Assembly (NCBI RefSeq): GCF_000347775.1
Contig: NZ_APAT01000008.1
Coordinates: 1 to 64,000, forward strand
DNA length: 64,000 nucleotides
Origin: Marinobacter santoriniensis NKSG1
GTDB taxonomy: Bacteria; Pseudomonadota; Gammaproteobacteria; Pseudomonadales; Oleiphilaceae
Direction: 5' to 3'
This document shows positions 26,977 through 36,989 of this stretch, one piece after another. Within the stretch, counting starts at the first letter, position 1; every line of letters starts with the position of its first letter. The notes beneath the pieces were generated by a model. The model saw only the letters and a list, made by a program, of their open reading frames with translations. It made no database searches and was not told the DNA's origin. The translations under genes and the position numbers were made by a program.

Positions 26977-28626
26977 ATGAAGATCGACAAAAAGAAAGCA
27001 ACGGCCCCCCTTCGCTGGCAACGGCGGCTGCTGGCCCTGGGCGTCCTGGCAGGCACGCTGGGTGCACAGACGGCGGCAGCAGCGGATGACTGGCTGACCA
27101 AAGACTGGGAGGTCAGCGGTTATCTCCGTGAATACCTGTCCTGGAACCTGGAGAACCCGACGTTGATTGGCCCGGACGGACAGCAGAGGGATGACTACCG
27201 CTACTCGCTGTCTATGGCGCGGACCGTCGGCAAGTTGGACCTGTACCGTGATTTCGGCAACTGGCGGATGAAAATCACCGGGCGCGTGTCCAGGGAGTCC
27301 CCCACAAGCTATGGCAAGGACCTTCAGGAAGTGATGGATGAGTGGGCTGCGACCGGCGGTGCCAGTGGGTCCAGCGTAAACCTTCGGGATGACGTCTACG
27401 ACGACGAAGAACTCCGCGAGTTCTGGATCCAGGGCGACGTGACCGACACTACCAACCTGAAGATCGGACGTCAGCAGGTAGTCTGGGGCGAGACCGATTT
27501 CTTCCAACTGCTGGATGTTGTGCACGGCTACGACTTCCGCTGGCGGTCGTTCCTGGAGCCGGAGAACGAGGAGCTGCGCAAACCCCTGAACATGGTGAAC
27601 ATCACGCAGCGCTTTGACCAGCTAGACGCCAGTCTGCAGGCAATCTACATCCCCGGACAGCTCAATGACCACGAGGATCGAGGCAATAGCTACGACGTGG
27701 AAGGCGGCCGCTGGGCCAACAACCCGAATAAGGGTATTACCTTCGCATCGGCGCCGTTCGGAGCCAACGTTCGGTACAACTACGACCACCCGGGTGCGGA
27801 CATGGATGACGACTCCTATGGTCTTCGCTGGAACGGGTTGCTGGGGGACTGGGGTTACTCCTTGGGCTGGTTCCACGGACCGAATCCGAACCCCGTGGTA
27901 AACCCGAACCCGGCCACCAACCCGGGCCAGCCGCAGCTGCAGACCGGCCCCTACGAGGGCGTCTACCAGGGCGGCGCAACGGAGGCGGGCGAATTCATCT
28001 ACCCGTACATTGACGTGTTCGGCGTAACCGCCAACAACTACTTTGCGGGTCCGGACCTAGTGTTCAGCACTGAGCTGGCCTACATCCCGAACGCGCCCTA
28101 CAACGTGGGCATAGAGAGCATCGCAGAAGGCCCGGGATGCGGTTTCTTCCCCGGCTTCTGCGGCATTCGCGAGAAAAACCTGTTCCGGTCCATGTTCCGG
28201 ATCGACAAGCAGCTGGATCTCCAGAGCTATTTGGGCACCAGCCGACCGTCGTTCTTTACCGTCCAGCTGTTCAATAACTGGATCACCAATTTCGACAAGG
28301 AAGAGCAACTGGTCAACCTTGCCGGGTTTGGTGGTGCCACCAAGGAATTCAGCAGCATTGCCACGGCGGTCCTGGCCACCAACTACGCCAACGATCAGAT
28401 CAACCCTTCCCTGGCGGTGGGTTCTGACCTGACCTACGGCGGCGGTTTTGTCATTCCAGCGGTGGAGCTAGCTTACGGCGATCACGTGCGGGTGCGGTTT
28501 GAGGCCGACGTGTTCTTCCACCGGACCGATCAGGAAAAGCCGCTGCAGGGCTTTAACGACACCAATCTGTTCGGCTACTTCTCCGGCAACGACCAGTTGC
28601 TGGCGCGCCTGACCTACCAGTTCTGA
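26977..28626 (+). CDS. DUF1302 family exported protein
   Basis: A 549-residue exported protein with a signal peptide (about 1-36, ending QTAAAADD). The mature chain is aromatic and beta-rich and ends with a phenylalanine (LARLTYQF), like an outer-membrane beta-barrel. DUF1302 proteins usually have such a barrel-like pattern, and here KIGRQQVVWGETDFFQLLDV (about 166-185) is the family hallmark. ATGs at 26962, 26965 and 26977 are all possible; 26977 gives the best signal peptide. No ribosome binding site is strong. It is probably the outer-membrane partner of the RND protein, though its activity is unknown. Confidence 0.83.
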   Translation: MKIDKKKATAPLRWQRRLLALGVLAGTLGAQTAAAADDWLTKDWEVSGYLREYLSWNLENPTLIGPDGQQRDDYRYSLSMARTVGKLDLYRDFGNWRMKITGRVSRESPTSYGKDLQEVMDEWAATGGASGSSVNLRDDVYDDEELREFWIQGDVTDTTNLKIGRQQVVWGETDFFQLLDVVHGYDFRWRSFLEPENEELRKPLNMVNITQRFDQLDASLQAIYIPGQLNDHEDRGNSYDVEGGRWANNPNKGITFASAPFGANVRYNYDHPGADMDDDSYGLRWNGLLGDWGYSLGWFHGPNPNPVVNPNPATNPGQPQLQTGPYEGVYQGGATEAGEFIYPYIDVFGVTANNYFAGPDLVFSTELAYIPNAPYNVGIESIAEGPGCGFFPGFCGIREKNLFRSMFRIDKQLDLQSYLGTSRPSFFTVQLFNNWITNFDKEEQLVNLAGFGGATKEFSSIATAVLATNYANDQINPSLAVGSDLTYGGGFVIPAVELAYGDHVRVRFEADVFFHRTDQEKPLQGFNDTNLFGYFSGNDQLLARLTYQF

Positions 28627-28645
28627 CGACGTGAGGAGCACAACA

Positions 28646-29914
28646 ATGAAAACTATCCGTACTCTGAAGACTTTCGCCCTGGCCGCCGGCCTCATGGCCG
28701 GCTCCGGAATGCTGTCCGCGGCTGAGCTGTCTGCCGGCGACACCCTGAGCGCCGCTAACTTGGACCAGCGCCTATCAGACACCTTTCACGGTGACACCAT
28801 CGACAGTCTGCTGACAGATGTGCAAAAGCGGCTGATAAAAAACGAGGGGTTGATTATCACCCTGAAGGACCCCGAGCCCATTCAGTTGGGCAAGGACTAC
28901 CTGGCCGCCACAGAGAAATACGCAGGCACCGTCACCTACAACCCGGATACCCGGATGATGGAGGGCTGGAAGGCTGGCATTCCGTTTCCGAACGTGACGG
29001 AAGACACTCCTAATGCTGCCGAGAAGCTGATCTGGAACCACCATGTGGCCCAGCCCATCAAGAACTTCCAGGACTACCCGGAGTTCGCCTACCTATTCAT
29101 CGACGATGAGCGGGGTCTGGAGCGAACCCAGAACTGGGTGCTGCGTCGCTATTACATGAAAGGCCGCCTGGGTGAGGACAAAACCGTTGAGGGCGACGGC
29201 GACGTGCTGTGGAAGCAGCTGTTGTACGCCACCTATCCGGCGGATATCCGGGGCTTGGGTCTGTTCACCATCCGCTATGACAGCCCGAAACTGGACGACA
29301 GTTGGGCGTACATCAAGTCCGTGCGTCGGACCCGGCGGCTGTCCGGTGGCACCTGGATGGACCCGATCGGCGGCACCGATCAGCTGAACGACGATATTGA
29401 GATCTTCAACGCGCATCCGACCTGGTATCCGGAGTACAAGCTGCTGGGCAAACGCAAGGTGCTGGTGGTGGCAAACAGCCAGACCAGCGCCTGGGCCCCG
29501 GACGCTTCCGGGAGTGCCGCTCAGTTTCCGATCGTGGATCTTGACCATGCGCCCTACTGGAACCCGAAGGACCAGTGGGAGCCACGCGAAGTGTGGGTGA
29601 TTGAGGCTGTTACTCCGCCGGAGCATCCGTACAGCAAAAAAGTAATGTACATGGACACCCAGTTCCCGCGCTTTTACATGGCGGACGTCTATGATCGTAA
29701 AGGCGAGTTCTGGAAGTGGATGAACTACGACCTGCGCACCATCAAGACCGAGGACGGTGACCGGGGCATTGTCTCCAATGCGGGCTTCACGATCGACTAC
29801 CAGCGACGCCACGCCACCATTTTCGTGTTGGCCCCGAGCGCCAAACTCAACACGCCGGGTTTCGATGGCGATTCTATAAGTTTGCGTGAACTGGAACAGG
29901 CTGCGGTCCGCTAG
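28646..29914 (+). CDS. DUF1329 family periplasmic protein
   Basis: A 422-residue exported protein with a clear signal peptide (about 1-26, GSGMLSAAELSA). DUF1329 proteins are secreted and have a LolA/LolB-like predicted fold, and they almost always accompany DUF1302. Typical are LRRYYMKGRLGEDKT in the middle and AYIKSVRRTRRLSGG followed by WMDPIGGTDQLNDDI. Start is ATG 28646 with GAGGAGC upstream. A periplasmic carrier for a hydrophobic molecule, passed between the RND protein and the DUF1302 barrel, is a reasonable guess. Confidence 0.83.
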   Translation: MKTIRTLKTFALAAGLMAGSGMLSAAELSAGDTLSAANLDQRLSDTFHGDTIDSLLTDVQKRLIKNEGLIITLKDPEPIQLGKDYLAATEKYAGTVTYNPDTRMMEGWKAGIPFPNVTEDTPNAAEKLIWNHHVAQPIKNFQDYPEFAYLFIDDERGLERTQNWVLRRYYMKGRLGEDKTVEGDGDVLWKQLLYATYPADIRGLGLFTIRYDSPKLDDSWAYIKSVRRTRRLSGGTWMDPIGGTDQLNDDIEIFNAHPTWYPEYKLLGKRKVLVVANSQTSAWAPDASGSAAQFPIVDLDHAPYWNPKDQWEPREVWVIEAVTPPEHPYSKKVMYMDTQFPRFYMADVYDRKGEFWKWMNYDLRTIKTEDGDRGIVSNAGFTIDYQRRHATIFVLAPSAKLNTPGFDGDSISLRELEQAAVR

Positions 29915-29953
29915 TGCGCGCTCGAAACCGATCAATTTTGTCAGGAGAGTAGT

Positions 29954-32026
29954 ATGAGCTTTCGACTTGGGGTTGATGTGGGCGGCACCTTTACGGACCT
30001 TCTGCTTATCAACGATGACACGGGTGCCACCTATACGGCCAAGGTGCCCTCCACCCCCTCGGATTCCTCTGTGGGGGTCCTGAACGGCATCGAGAAAATC
30101 TGCCGGACGTCGGGCATCGACCCCCGGCAAATCCGTTCGGTGATGCACGGCACCACGGTTGCTACCAACGCGATCCTCACCCAGAAGGGCGCCAAGGTCG
30201 GGCTAGTGACTACCAAGGGTTACAAACAGGTGCTGCACATTGCCCGCTCCTTTGTGCCTGGTGGTTTGGGCGGCTGGGTTATCTTTAATAAGCAGCCGCT
30301 GCTGGCACCGCTGGAACACACGGTGGAGGCGGCCGAGCGCCTTAGCTCCGGTGGTGAGGTGGTCACTCCGCTGGACGAGGCCGATATAAGGGCGAAACTC
30401 GAACAGTTGCGTGAAGCTGGCATTGAAGCGCTGACGGTGTCACTTATCAACGCTTACGCCAGCGGTGTCCACGAAGAGCGGATAGCCGAGATCGCTGAGG
30501 AAGTGATGCCGGGTATCCCGGTATCACTATCCTCCCGGGTCGTCCCGGAAATGCAGGAATATGAGCGCACAGAAACCACGGTGGTTAACAGCTTCGTGCG
30601 TCCGGAGGTGTCCAGCTACCTGGATCATCTCGAAGCGGAAATCCAGGCTCGTCTAGCTGATGAGGTGCAGCTTTCGATCCTGCGCTCCGACGGTGGTCTG
30701 GCCACCTGTGACTCGGCCTCTTACACACCGGTCAACCTGCTCCTGTCCGGCCCCGCCGGAGGTGTGGCGGGGGCTATCTGGTTCTGTTCCCGGGGCGGCT
30801 TTGACAAAGTGCTCACCTTCGATGTGGGCGGTACCTCCACGGACGTAGCGCTGATCGAGGACAATCACGCCCGCCTTCGCCGGGAAACCCGAGTCGGGGA
30901 TGTGGCCGTTCGTGCGCCATCGGTCGATGTTCGGACCGTAGGTGCCGGTGGTGGTTCCATCGCGTTCGTGCCGGAGCTGACCAAAGCGCTCCGTGTGGGC
31001 CCCGACAGTGCCGGCGCAGAGCCGGGTCCGGCGGCCTACGGCAAGGGCGGTGAGCAGCCCACTGTAACCGATGCTAATGTCGTTCTGGGGTACCTGCCCG
31101 CCAATCAGAAGCTGGGTGGCGACATGGAAATCCGCAAGGACCTGGCCGAGGCGGCGGTTCAGAAAGTGGCGGATGCCATGGGTGTGCCGCTGAAAGAGGC
31201 TGCGGAAGGCATTGTCCGGATTGCCAATGAGCATATGTTTGGTGCCCTGCGGCTGATTTCCGTGGAGCAGGGTTACGATCCTCGGGAATTCGCGCTCTGT
31301 GGTTTCGGCGGTGCTGGGCCCTTGCATGCTAACGCGCTCGGTATCCTGATGGATGCATGGCCGGTTATCGTGCCGCCGTCGCCCGGCGTACTGTGCGCCT
31401 ACGGTGATGCCACAACCCGGGTCAAAGACGAGGCTTCCCGCTCGTTGATTAAGGGGTTCTCTCAGCTTGACAAGGGTGGGGTGGTTTCCATTCTGGAAGG
31501 CCTCACTCGACAGGTCAGCGAATCGCTGGAGCAGCAGGATATCCCCGCTGACCAGCAGACCATCACCTGGCAGGCGGATGTGCGGTATCAGGGCCAGGCA
31601 TTGCTTCTGACTCAGGATGTTTCGCCGGAATCCCTGCGGGAACAGGGCCTTGGCTTGCTCCAGAGCGCCTTCGATGCAGAGCACGAGCAGCTGTTCAGCT
31701 TCTCGCTCGACGAGGAACACGAACTGGTGAACCTGCGCGCTATCGCCCGTGCACCGCGCCCGAATATTACCGAGCGGGAGTGGTCCTCTCAGGCGACAGA
31801 TTTGGCCGATGCCATTAATGGTGAAAGCCCGATCTACTTTGAGGGCGCCGACCACAACGCCACCCTCTACGATCGCGAGCGGCTCTGCCCCGGGCACATC
31901 GTGCCTGGTCCGGCCATCGTGACCGAAATGGATTCCACTACCGTCGTTTTTCCGGGCTATCAAGCGGAAGTCGACAAGGTGGGCAACCTGTTGATTGAAC
32001 CTGTCGGCCGCCAGGGCAAGGAGTAA
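29954..32026 (+). CDS. Hydantoinase/oxoprolinase A subunit (HyuA-type)
   Basis: A 690-residue HyuA-family protein. The actin-like ATP-binding start LGVDVGGTFTDLLL (about 5-18), MHGTTVATNAILTQKGAKVG (about 65-84), and the second ATPase region VLTFDVGGTSTDVALIED (about 286-303) are present. With the B subunit it forms an ATP-dependent hydrolase that opens cyclic amides or imides such as N-methylhydantoin or 5-oxoproline; the same family includes acetone-carboxylase-like and caprolactamase subunits. The B subunit follows 4 bp later and an amidase-like gene after that, so the substrate is probably a ring amide or imide, not acetone. Confidence 0.9.
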   Translation: MSFRLGVDVGGTFTDLLLINDDTGATYTAKVPSTPSDSSVGVLNGIEKICRTSGIDPRQIRSVMHGTTVATNAILTQKGAKVGLVTTKGYKQVLHIARSFVPGGLGGWVIFNKQPLLAPLEHTVEAAERLSSGGEVVTPLDEADIRAKLEQLREAGIEALTVSLINAYASGVHEERIAEIAEEVMPGIPVSLSSRVVPEMQEYERTETTVVNSFVRPEVSSYLDHLEAEIQARLADEVQLSILRSDGGLATCDSASYTPVNLLLSGPAGGVAGAIWFCSRGGFDKVLTFDVGGTSTDVALIEDNHARLRRETRVGDVAVRAPSVDVRTVGAGGGSIAFVPELTKALRVGPDSAGAEPGPAAYGKGGEQPTVTDANVVLGYLPANQKLGGDMEIRKDLAEAAVQKVADAMGVPLKEAAEGIVRIANEHMFGALRLISVEQGYDPREFALCGFGGAGPLHANALGILMDAWPVIVPPSPGVLCAYGDATTRVKDEASRSLIKGFSQLDKGGVVSILEGLTRQVSESLEQQDIPADQQTITWQADVRYQGQALLLTQDVSPESLREQGLGLLQSAFDAEHEQLFSFSLDEEHELVNLRAIARAPRPNITEREWSSQATDLADAINGESPIYFEGADHNATLYDRERLCPGHIVPGPAIVTEMDSTTVVFPGYQAEVDKVGNLLIEPVGRQGKE

Positions 32027-32030
32027 TAGT

Positions 32031-33902
32031 ATGCCTGCAAATATCATTCAGCCAAACAGCACCCCGTTGCAAAAGGTCGACGTGGATACCGTGACACTCG
32101 ACATCATCGAGAACGCCATGGCGAACGCCCGCAATGAGATGGATGCAGTCCTTTTCCGGACCGCCATGTCCCCCGGCATCCGCGAGCAGGGTGACGCTTT
32201 CCCGATGATCGCCAACCATGAAGGCAAGATGGTCGTGGGTCAGTTCGGCTCCTTCATCACTGGTTTCATGCAATCCTATAACGGGGAGATTGAGGACGGA
32301 GATATCTTCCTAACCAATGACCCCTACATGTGTGACGGAGCAGTCAGCCACCTGCCGGATTGGCTAGTGCTGGTGCCGGTGTTCAAGGATGGTCGTCTGA
32401 TTAACTGGGCTGCCATGTTCGGCCACATGTCCGATGTGGGAGGCAAGGTTCCCGGCAGTCTGCCCACCGACGCCCAGACCATATTCGAGGAAGGTATCCG
32501 TATTCCGCCGGTGAAGATCTATAAGAAGGGTGAATTGAACCACGACGTGCTGGAACTTATCCTTCACAACGTTCGGATGCCGCGCTGGAATCGTTCGGAT
32601 TTCAACGCGATTGTCGCTTCGTGCCGGACGGCTGGGCGCCGATGTGTCGAACTGGCGGGACGCTTCGGGGATGACGTCTTCAGCAGTGCCCTGGGCATGA
32701 TGCTGGAGCGAAACTACATCGCAATGCGCGAAATCATCCGCAATGTGGTACCGGAGGACAAACGCTCCTTCGAGGACTATATCTGCGATGATGGTGCGGG
32801 TATTGGTCCGTACACCATCCGTTGCACAATGTGGCGCGAGGGAGATAAGGCGATTTTCGATTTTGAGGGAACCGATCCCCAGGCGCCGTCATCAGTGAAC
32901 TTCTACCTCAACGAAGAAATGTTCAAGATGTTTTTCGGGGCTTTCACCATTAACCTGTTTGATCCGTCGATCCTGTTCAACGACGGATTCTATGACTTGG
33001 TGGAAGTGCGTATCCCCCAAGGCTCCATCCTCAAGCCGAACTTCCCCGCGGCGCTGTCCTGCCGTACCCATCTTTTGGGCCGGATCTTTGATGTAATGGG
33101 TGGGCTGCTCGGCCAAGGCACGCCTGACGCGATGAGTGCTGCGGGCTTCTCCGATTCACCGCACTTCATGTATTCCGGCTACGATGATAAGGGCGAGTGG
33201 TTCCAGCTGTTCCAGATCGGTTTCGGTGGTATTCCCGGCCGGCCGGTTGGCGATGGCCCCGATGGCCACAGTCTTTGGCCCGGCTTTACCAACGTACCCA
33301 ACGAATTCGTGGAAGCCTACTTCCCGCTGCGCATCGAAACCTATGAAACCATCATCGATTCTGGTGGTGCCGGCAAACACCGCGGCGGCAACGGCATACG
33401 CGTAGGGTATCGTTTGCTGGCAGACGGAGAAATTTCCATCCACGATGATCGCTGGTTGACCTACCCCTGGGGCGTTAACGGGGGCGACCCCGGTATGCGC
33501 AGCCGGAAGGAATTGGTGAAGGCAAACGGCGAACGCCGGGTACTGCCGTCCAAGTGCGACCATATCAAGGTGGAAACAGGCGATCTCGTTGTCTTTGACA
33601 CCTGGGGTGGCGGCGGTTGGGGGAACCCCCTGGAGCGGGACCCGGCGGCAGTGGCAACCGACGTGGTCAAAGGGCTGATCAGCGTTGAGGGTGCCCGTCG
33701 CTATGGTGTGGTCCTGGATGCTAAAGGCGCGATTGACCAGTCGGCCACCGAGGCCTTGCGCACAGAGATGGCCGGCAGTCGTGATACCGACGCCCTGTTC
33801 TCAAGGGGTGGCACCATTGAGCAGATCAAGGCTCGGTGTGAAGCTGAGACGGGATTGCCCGCGCCGGCAACGCCGGTTTGGAACACCGCAGGGGTGCACT
33901 GA
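32031..33902 (+). CDS. Hydantoinase/oxoprolinase B subunit (HyuB-type)
   Basis: A 623-residue HyuB-family protein with AMSPGIREQGDAFPMIANHE near residue 45, DIFLTNDPYMCDGAVSHLPD (about 90-109) and the glycine-rich DSGGAGKHRGGNGIRVGYRL (about 442-461). It is the catalytic partner of HyuA. ATG 32031 has AAGGAG upstream; an open frame from 31995 only overlaps the previous gene. The stop overlaps the ATG of the amidase-like gene (ATGA), so A, B and hydrolase are translationally coupled. Confidence 0.9.
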   Translation: MPANIIQPNSTPLQKVDVDTVTLDIIENAMANARNEMDAVLFRTAMSPGIREQGDAFPMIANHEGKMVVGQFGSFITGFMQSYNGEIEDGDIFLTNDPYMCDGAVSHLPDWLVLVPVFKDGRLINWAAMFGHMSDVGGKVPGSLPTDAQTIFEEGIRIPPVKIYKKGELNHDVLELILHNVRMPRWNRSDFNAIVASCRTAGRRCVELAGRFGDDVFSSALGMMLERNYIAMREIIRNVVPEDKRSFEDYICDDGAGIGPYTIRCTMWREGDKAIFDFEGTDPQAPSSVNFYLNEEMFKMFFGAFTINLFDPSILFNDGFYDLVEVRIPQGSILKPNFPAALSCRTHLLGRIFDVMGGLLGQGTPDAMSAAGFSDSPHFMYSGYDDKGEWFQLFQIGFGGIPGRPVGDGPDGHSLWPGFTNVPNEFVEAYFPLRIETYETIIDSGGAGKHRGGNGIRVGYRLLADGEISIHDDRWLTYPWGVNGGDPGMRSRKELVKANGERRVLPSKCDHIKVETGDLVVFDTWGGGGWGNPLERDPAAVATDVVKGLISVEGARRYGVVLDAKGAIDQSATEALRTEMAGSRDTDALFSRGGTIEQIKARCEAETGLPAPATPVWNTAGVH

Positions 33903-34492
33903 TGGCCCTGCCGTCAAATGTGCTGAAACGGGGACAGCGCTATGCGCTGATCCTCGTGGATCTCAGCGTCGGCTTTACTGACCCTTCACGGAGCCCACTG
34001 GCGTCCGAGTCTGACGACGTGGTTGAAGCCAACCGGGTGTTGCTTGAACGTTTCCGGGAACGCGGCTGGCCGGTTTTTTTCACCACCGTCGCGTATTCGG
34101 AGCCATCCCAGGCTTCGGTATTCCGGGAGAAGCTGCCGGCACTCAACGTGCTGGAAGCCGGTTCCGGGCTCGTGGAGATCGACTCAAGACTGCAACCCCG
34201 GAGCGACGAGCCGGTCCTCGTAAAACACTGGGCCAGCGGATTCTTTGGCACCGATCTGGATGACCGGCTCAAGGCTGCTGGCGTGGACGGAACGGTGGTT
34301 ACGGGTCTGACAACCAGTGGCTGTGTGCGTGCCACGGCGCTGGACAGCCTTCAGCATAACTATCGGACCCTGATCCCGCGGGAAGCGGTTGGAGACAGGG
34401 ATTCTGACGCCCACGAGGCGAACCTGCGGGATCTGGGGATCAAATATGCGGACGTTATGTCTCTCAGCGGATTGCTCGCGCTTCTTGACTAG
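33902..34492 (+). CDS. Isochorismatase-fold amidohydrolase (N-carbamoylsarcosine-amidase-like)
   Basis: A 196-residue cysteine hydrolase with the triad positions visible: D20 in LILVDLSVGF, the lysine in VLVKHWASGFFGTDL (about 107-121) and C142 in TGLTTSGCVRATALD. The wording FFGTDL...TSGCVRATA is closest to N-carbamoylsarcosine amidase and maleamate amidohydrolase. It would split an amide or carbamoyl group released by HyuAB, giving ammonia and an acid. The coding overlap with hyuB is strong support. Nicotinamidase-like use is less likely in this context. Confidence 0.82.
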   Translation: MALPSNVLKRGQRYALILVDLSVGFTDPSRSPLASESDDVVEANRVLLERFRERGWPVFFTTVAYSEPSQASVFREKLPALNVLEAGSGLVEIDSRLQPRSDEPVLVKHWASGFFGTDLDDRLKAAGVDGTVVTGLTTSGCVRATALDSLQHNYRTLIPREAVGDRDSDAHEANLRDLGIKYADVMSLSGLLALLD

Positions 34493-34907
34493 AGCGGTGA
34501 TGGCCGCCTATTTGGCCTTCCTCGGAGGGTGCGCGGCAACACCCGCCGCCCAGGAAATCGGTAGTAACCGGCAGGCGTTTCTGGAACGGCTCTCATCCGA
34601 TCCGCAGGCCTGTCAAACCTACCGCGAGGCCTATGTGAATGGATTTCAGGAGAACGTTAGCGCTTTGGCGCAGTCAGATCAGGCTGGCCAGGCAGAGGCC
34701 GCGCGGCAGCTTAACCAGGCCCGTGAACGTCTGCTGGCGGCTGGATTAAGCGAACCCGACTGCGCACGCCCCTACTGCATTATCGAACCACTTCAGGAAG
34801 GTAAGCTCGAAACCTGGTGCGGCTACCGTCTGGACGCCGACAGGGGTGAGGAACTCTATCAATGGCTTGACTGGGAGACCGTTCAGGCTTTTGTGCAACG
34901 CCAATAA
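34485..34907 (+). CDS. Predicted small lipoprotein
   Basis: A 140-residue lipoprotein candidate: N-terminal [16 protein letters not shown] with a lipobox LGGC, then a helical, glutamine-rich domain with paired cysteines ([10 protein letters not shown], about 104-113, and TWCGYR). TTG 34485 gives the positively charged signal; ATG 34500 is an alternative with no charge. Neither has a good ribosome binding site. It overlaps the amidase gene end by 8 bp. No family is recognised. It may anchor or assist the envelope module upstream. Confidence 0.6.
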   Translation: MTRAVMAAYLAFLGGCAATPAAQEIGSNRQAFLERLSSDPQACQTYREAYVNGFQENVSALAQSDQAGQAEAARQLNQARERLLAAGLSEPDCARPYCIIEPLQEGKLETWCGYRLDADRGEELYQWLDWETVQAFVQRQ

Positions 34908-34921
34908 CGAGGGCAACAAAC

Positions 34922-36331
34922 ATGGCTGCGCGTACGCTCTACGACAAGCTATGGCAGCGCCACCTGGTGGATGAACTGCCTGACGGTTCCGCGTTGCTAT
35001 ACATAGACCGTCATTTACTGCACGAAGTAACCACGCCCCAAGCTTTTTCCGGCCTGCGCTCGGCTGGTAGAAAGCCTTGGCGAATTCTGGCCAATATAGC
35101 GGTGCCCGATCATGCCGTACCAACCCGGAAACGAGCGCTCGGCGTTGCCGGTATCGCCGACCGTGTTGCGCGAAAACAGGTGGAAACTCTGTCACGTAAT
35201 TGCGAGGAATTCGGTATTACGTTGATTGAACTGGAAGACGCCCGGCAAGGGATCGTACATGTGGTGGGGCCGGAGCAGGGCCTGACCTTGCCGGGCATGA
35301 CCATCGTTTGCGGCGACTCTCATACATCCACTCATGGCGCTTTCGCTACGCTTGCCATGGGCATCGGTACCAGCGAGGTGGAGCATGTGCTGGCCACCCA
35401 GACCCTGCGGACCCAGAAACAGAAAAACATGCGAGTGGTGTTCGAAGGTCAGCCAGGTTTCGGGGTGACCCCAAAAGACCTGATTCTGGCGCTGATCGGG
35501 CGTATAGGGACCGCTGGCGGCAACGGATATGCCATTGAATACGCCGGTGAAGCCATTCGTAACCTGTCCATGGAAGGGCGCATGACCATCTGCAACATGA
35601 GCATTGAAGCCGGTGCCCGGGCAGGCATGGTTGCTTATGACCGGGTGACGGAACAATACGTGGAGGGCCGACCCCAGGCGCCAGTTGGCGAACGCCTGGA
35701 CCAGGCTCGTGAGTATTGGCGCACCCTGGTTTCTGATGCGGAGGCAGATTTTGATCGCGAGGAGCATTTTCCGCTGGAAGCCCTGGTGCCGCAGGTAACC
35801 TGGGGCACATCCCCGGAGATGGTTAGCGGTATTGATGGCAAAACCCCGGAGTTTTCTCAGCTGGCGCCGGAGAAGCGGGAATCGGCCAGGCGGGCTCTGG
35901 ACTACATGGGGCTTGAGCCCGGGCGCCCCCTCAAGGGGTTGTCAATCGACAAGGTTTTCATTGGTTCCTGCACCAATGCCCGCATGGAGGACCTGAGAGC
36001 CGTCGCTAATCTGGTGCAGGGACAGAAAGTGCACCGGTCGGTGAAGCAGGCTCTGATTGTTCCCGGGTCTGGCCAGGTTCGCCTGCAGGCAGAGCGGGAA
36101 GGTCTGGATATGATTTTTCGAAATGCTGGTTTCGAGTGGCGGGAGGCGGGATGTTCAATGTGCCTCGGTATGAATGATGATCGTCTTAACTCTGGCGAGC
36201 GCTGTGCCTCCACTTCTAACAGGAACTTTGAAGGCAGGCAGGGCAAGGGCGGTCGGACTCATCTGATGAGTCCGCTGATGGCCGCTGCGGCTGCGTTGGC
36301 GGGCGAAATCACCGATGTGAGGGAGGTGTAG
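34922..36331 (+). CDS. LeuC-type hydratase large subunit (aconitase superfamily paralogue)
   Basis: A 469-residue protein of the LeuC family with the three [4Fe-4S] cysteines: one in [13 protein letters not shown] (about 344-356) and two in [10 protein letters not shown] (about 404-413). The active-site stretch [12 protein letters not shown] (about 126-137) is intact. LeuCD isomerises isopropylmalate and also handles citraconate and (R)-citramalate; relatives hydrate maleate or dimethylmaleate. No leuB or leuA is adjacent. Placed behind hyuAB and an amidohydrolase, this copy probably hydrates a maleate- or citraconate-type acid, although it is close in sequence to ordinary bacterial LeuC and could serve leucine synthesis. 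Confidence 0.83.
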   Translation: MAARTLYDKLWQRHLVDELPDGSALLYIDRHLLHEVTTPQAFSGLRSAGRKPWRILANIAVPDHAVPTRKRALGVAGIADRVARKQVETLSRNCEEFGITLIELEDARQGIVHVVGPEQGLTLPGMTIVCGDSHTSTHGAFATLAMGIGTSEVEHVLATQTLRTQKQKNMRVVFEGQPGFGVTPKDLILALIGRIGTAGGNGYAIEYAGEAIRNLSMEGRMTICNMSIEAGARAGMVAYDRVTEQYVEGRPQAPVGERLDQAREYWRTLVSDAEADFDREEHFPLEALVPQVTWGTSPEMVSGIDGKTPEFSQLAPEKRESARRALDYMGLEPGRPLKGLSIDKVFIGSCTNARMEDLRAVANLVQGQKVHRSVKQALIVPGSGQVRLQAEREGLDMIFRNAGFEWREAGCSMCLGMNDDRLNSGERCASTSNRNFEGRQGKGGRTHLMSPLMAAAAALAGEITDVREV

Positions 36332-36332
36332 G

Positions 36333-36968
36333 ATGGAGGCGTTCAAAACACACACCGGTCTGGTCGCTCCTTTCGACCGGTCGAATGTCGACACCGACGC
36401 AATTTTGCCCAAGCAGTATCTTAAAATGCTGGAGAAAACCGGGTTTGCAGACTTCCTCTTTGATGATGAGCGATATCTGGACCCGGGTGATGTGGAAACC
36501 CCTGTCTCGGACCGCAGACCGGATCCCGGCTTCATTCTGAATCGGGCGCCCTATGACCGTGCTTCCATCCTGCTGGCCAGGGCGAACTTTGGCTGTGGTT
36601 CGTCCCGGGAACACGCGGTCTGGGCCTTAAAGGACTTTGGGGTTCGAGTGGTTATTGCCAGCAGTTTTGGCGATATTTTCTTTAACAACTGCTTTAACAA
36701 TGGTCTGCTTCCGGTAATACTCGACGAGTCAACCATTGACGAATTGTTCGAGTTGGCCAGCGACACGGACGGTCTAGAACTGACGGTGGATTTGGAGCAG
36801 TGCGAGATTCGCAGTCCGAAGAAAACCTGGCATTTCGTGATTGAATCAGGTCGGCGGGAGAACCTCCTCAGCGGTCTGGATGAGATAGGTCGCACCCTGA
36901 CTTTTTCTGAGTCCATTCAGGCCTACGAGGCTAAGCGAAGAACCCAGGAGCCCTGGCTTTTTGAGTAG
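36333..36968 (+). CDS. LeuD-type hydratase small subunit
   Basis: A 211-residue LeuD-family swivel subunit that completes the active site of the previous LeuC-like protein. Landmarks are the N-terminal VAPFDRSNVDTDAILPKQYL (about 10-29), the GCGSSREHAVWALKDFG motif (about 87-103) and FFNNCFNNGLLPV (about 115-127). It starts 1 bp after leuC-like stop with a GGAGG site, so both subunits are made together. Substrate choice in the family depends mainly on a small loop near residues 30-40, and this loop reads KMLEKTGFADFLF. Confidence 0.85.
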   Translation: MEAFKTHTGLVAPFDRSNVDTDAILPKQYLKMLEKTGFADFLFDDERYLDPGDVETPVSDRRPDPGFILNRAPYDRASILLARANFGCGSSREHAVWALKDFGVRVVIASSFGDIFFNNCFNNGLLPVILDESTIDELFELASDTDGLELTVDLEQCEIRSPKKTWHFVIESGRRENLLSGLDEIGRTLTFSESIQAYEAKRRTQEPWLFE

Positions 36969-36989
36969 AACCGTATTGAGGAGGGGATG

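Noticed and set aside
34922-36968. Simple leucine biosynthesis leuCD
   Set aside because: Not fully excluded, but no leuA or leuB is adjacent and the genes lie between a catabolic hydrolase/lipoprotein and a PrpR-type activator, so a pathway-specific paralogue is favoured.
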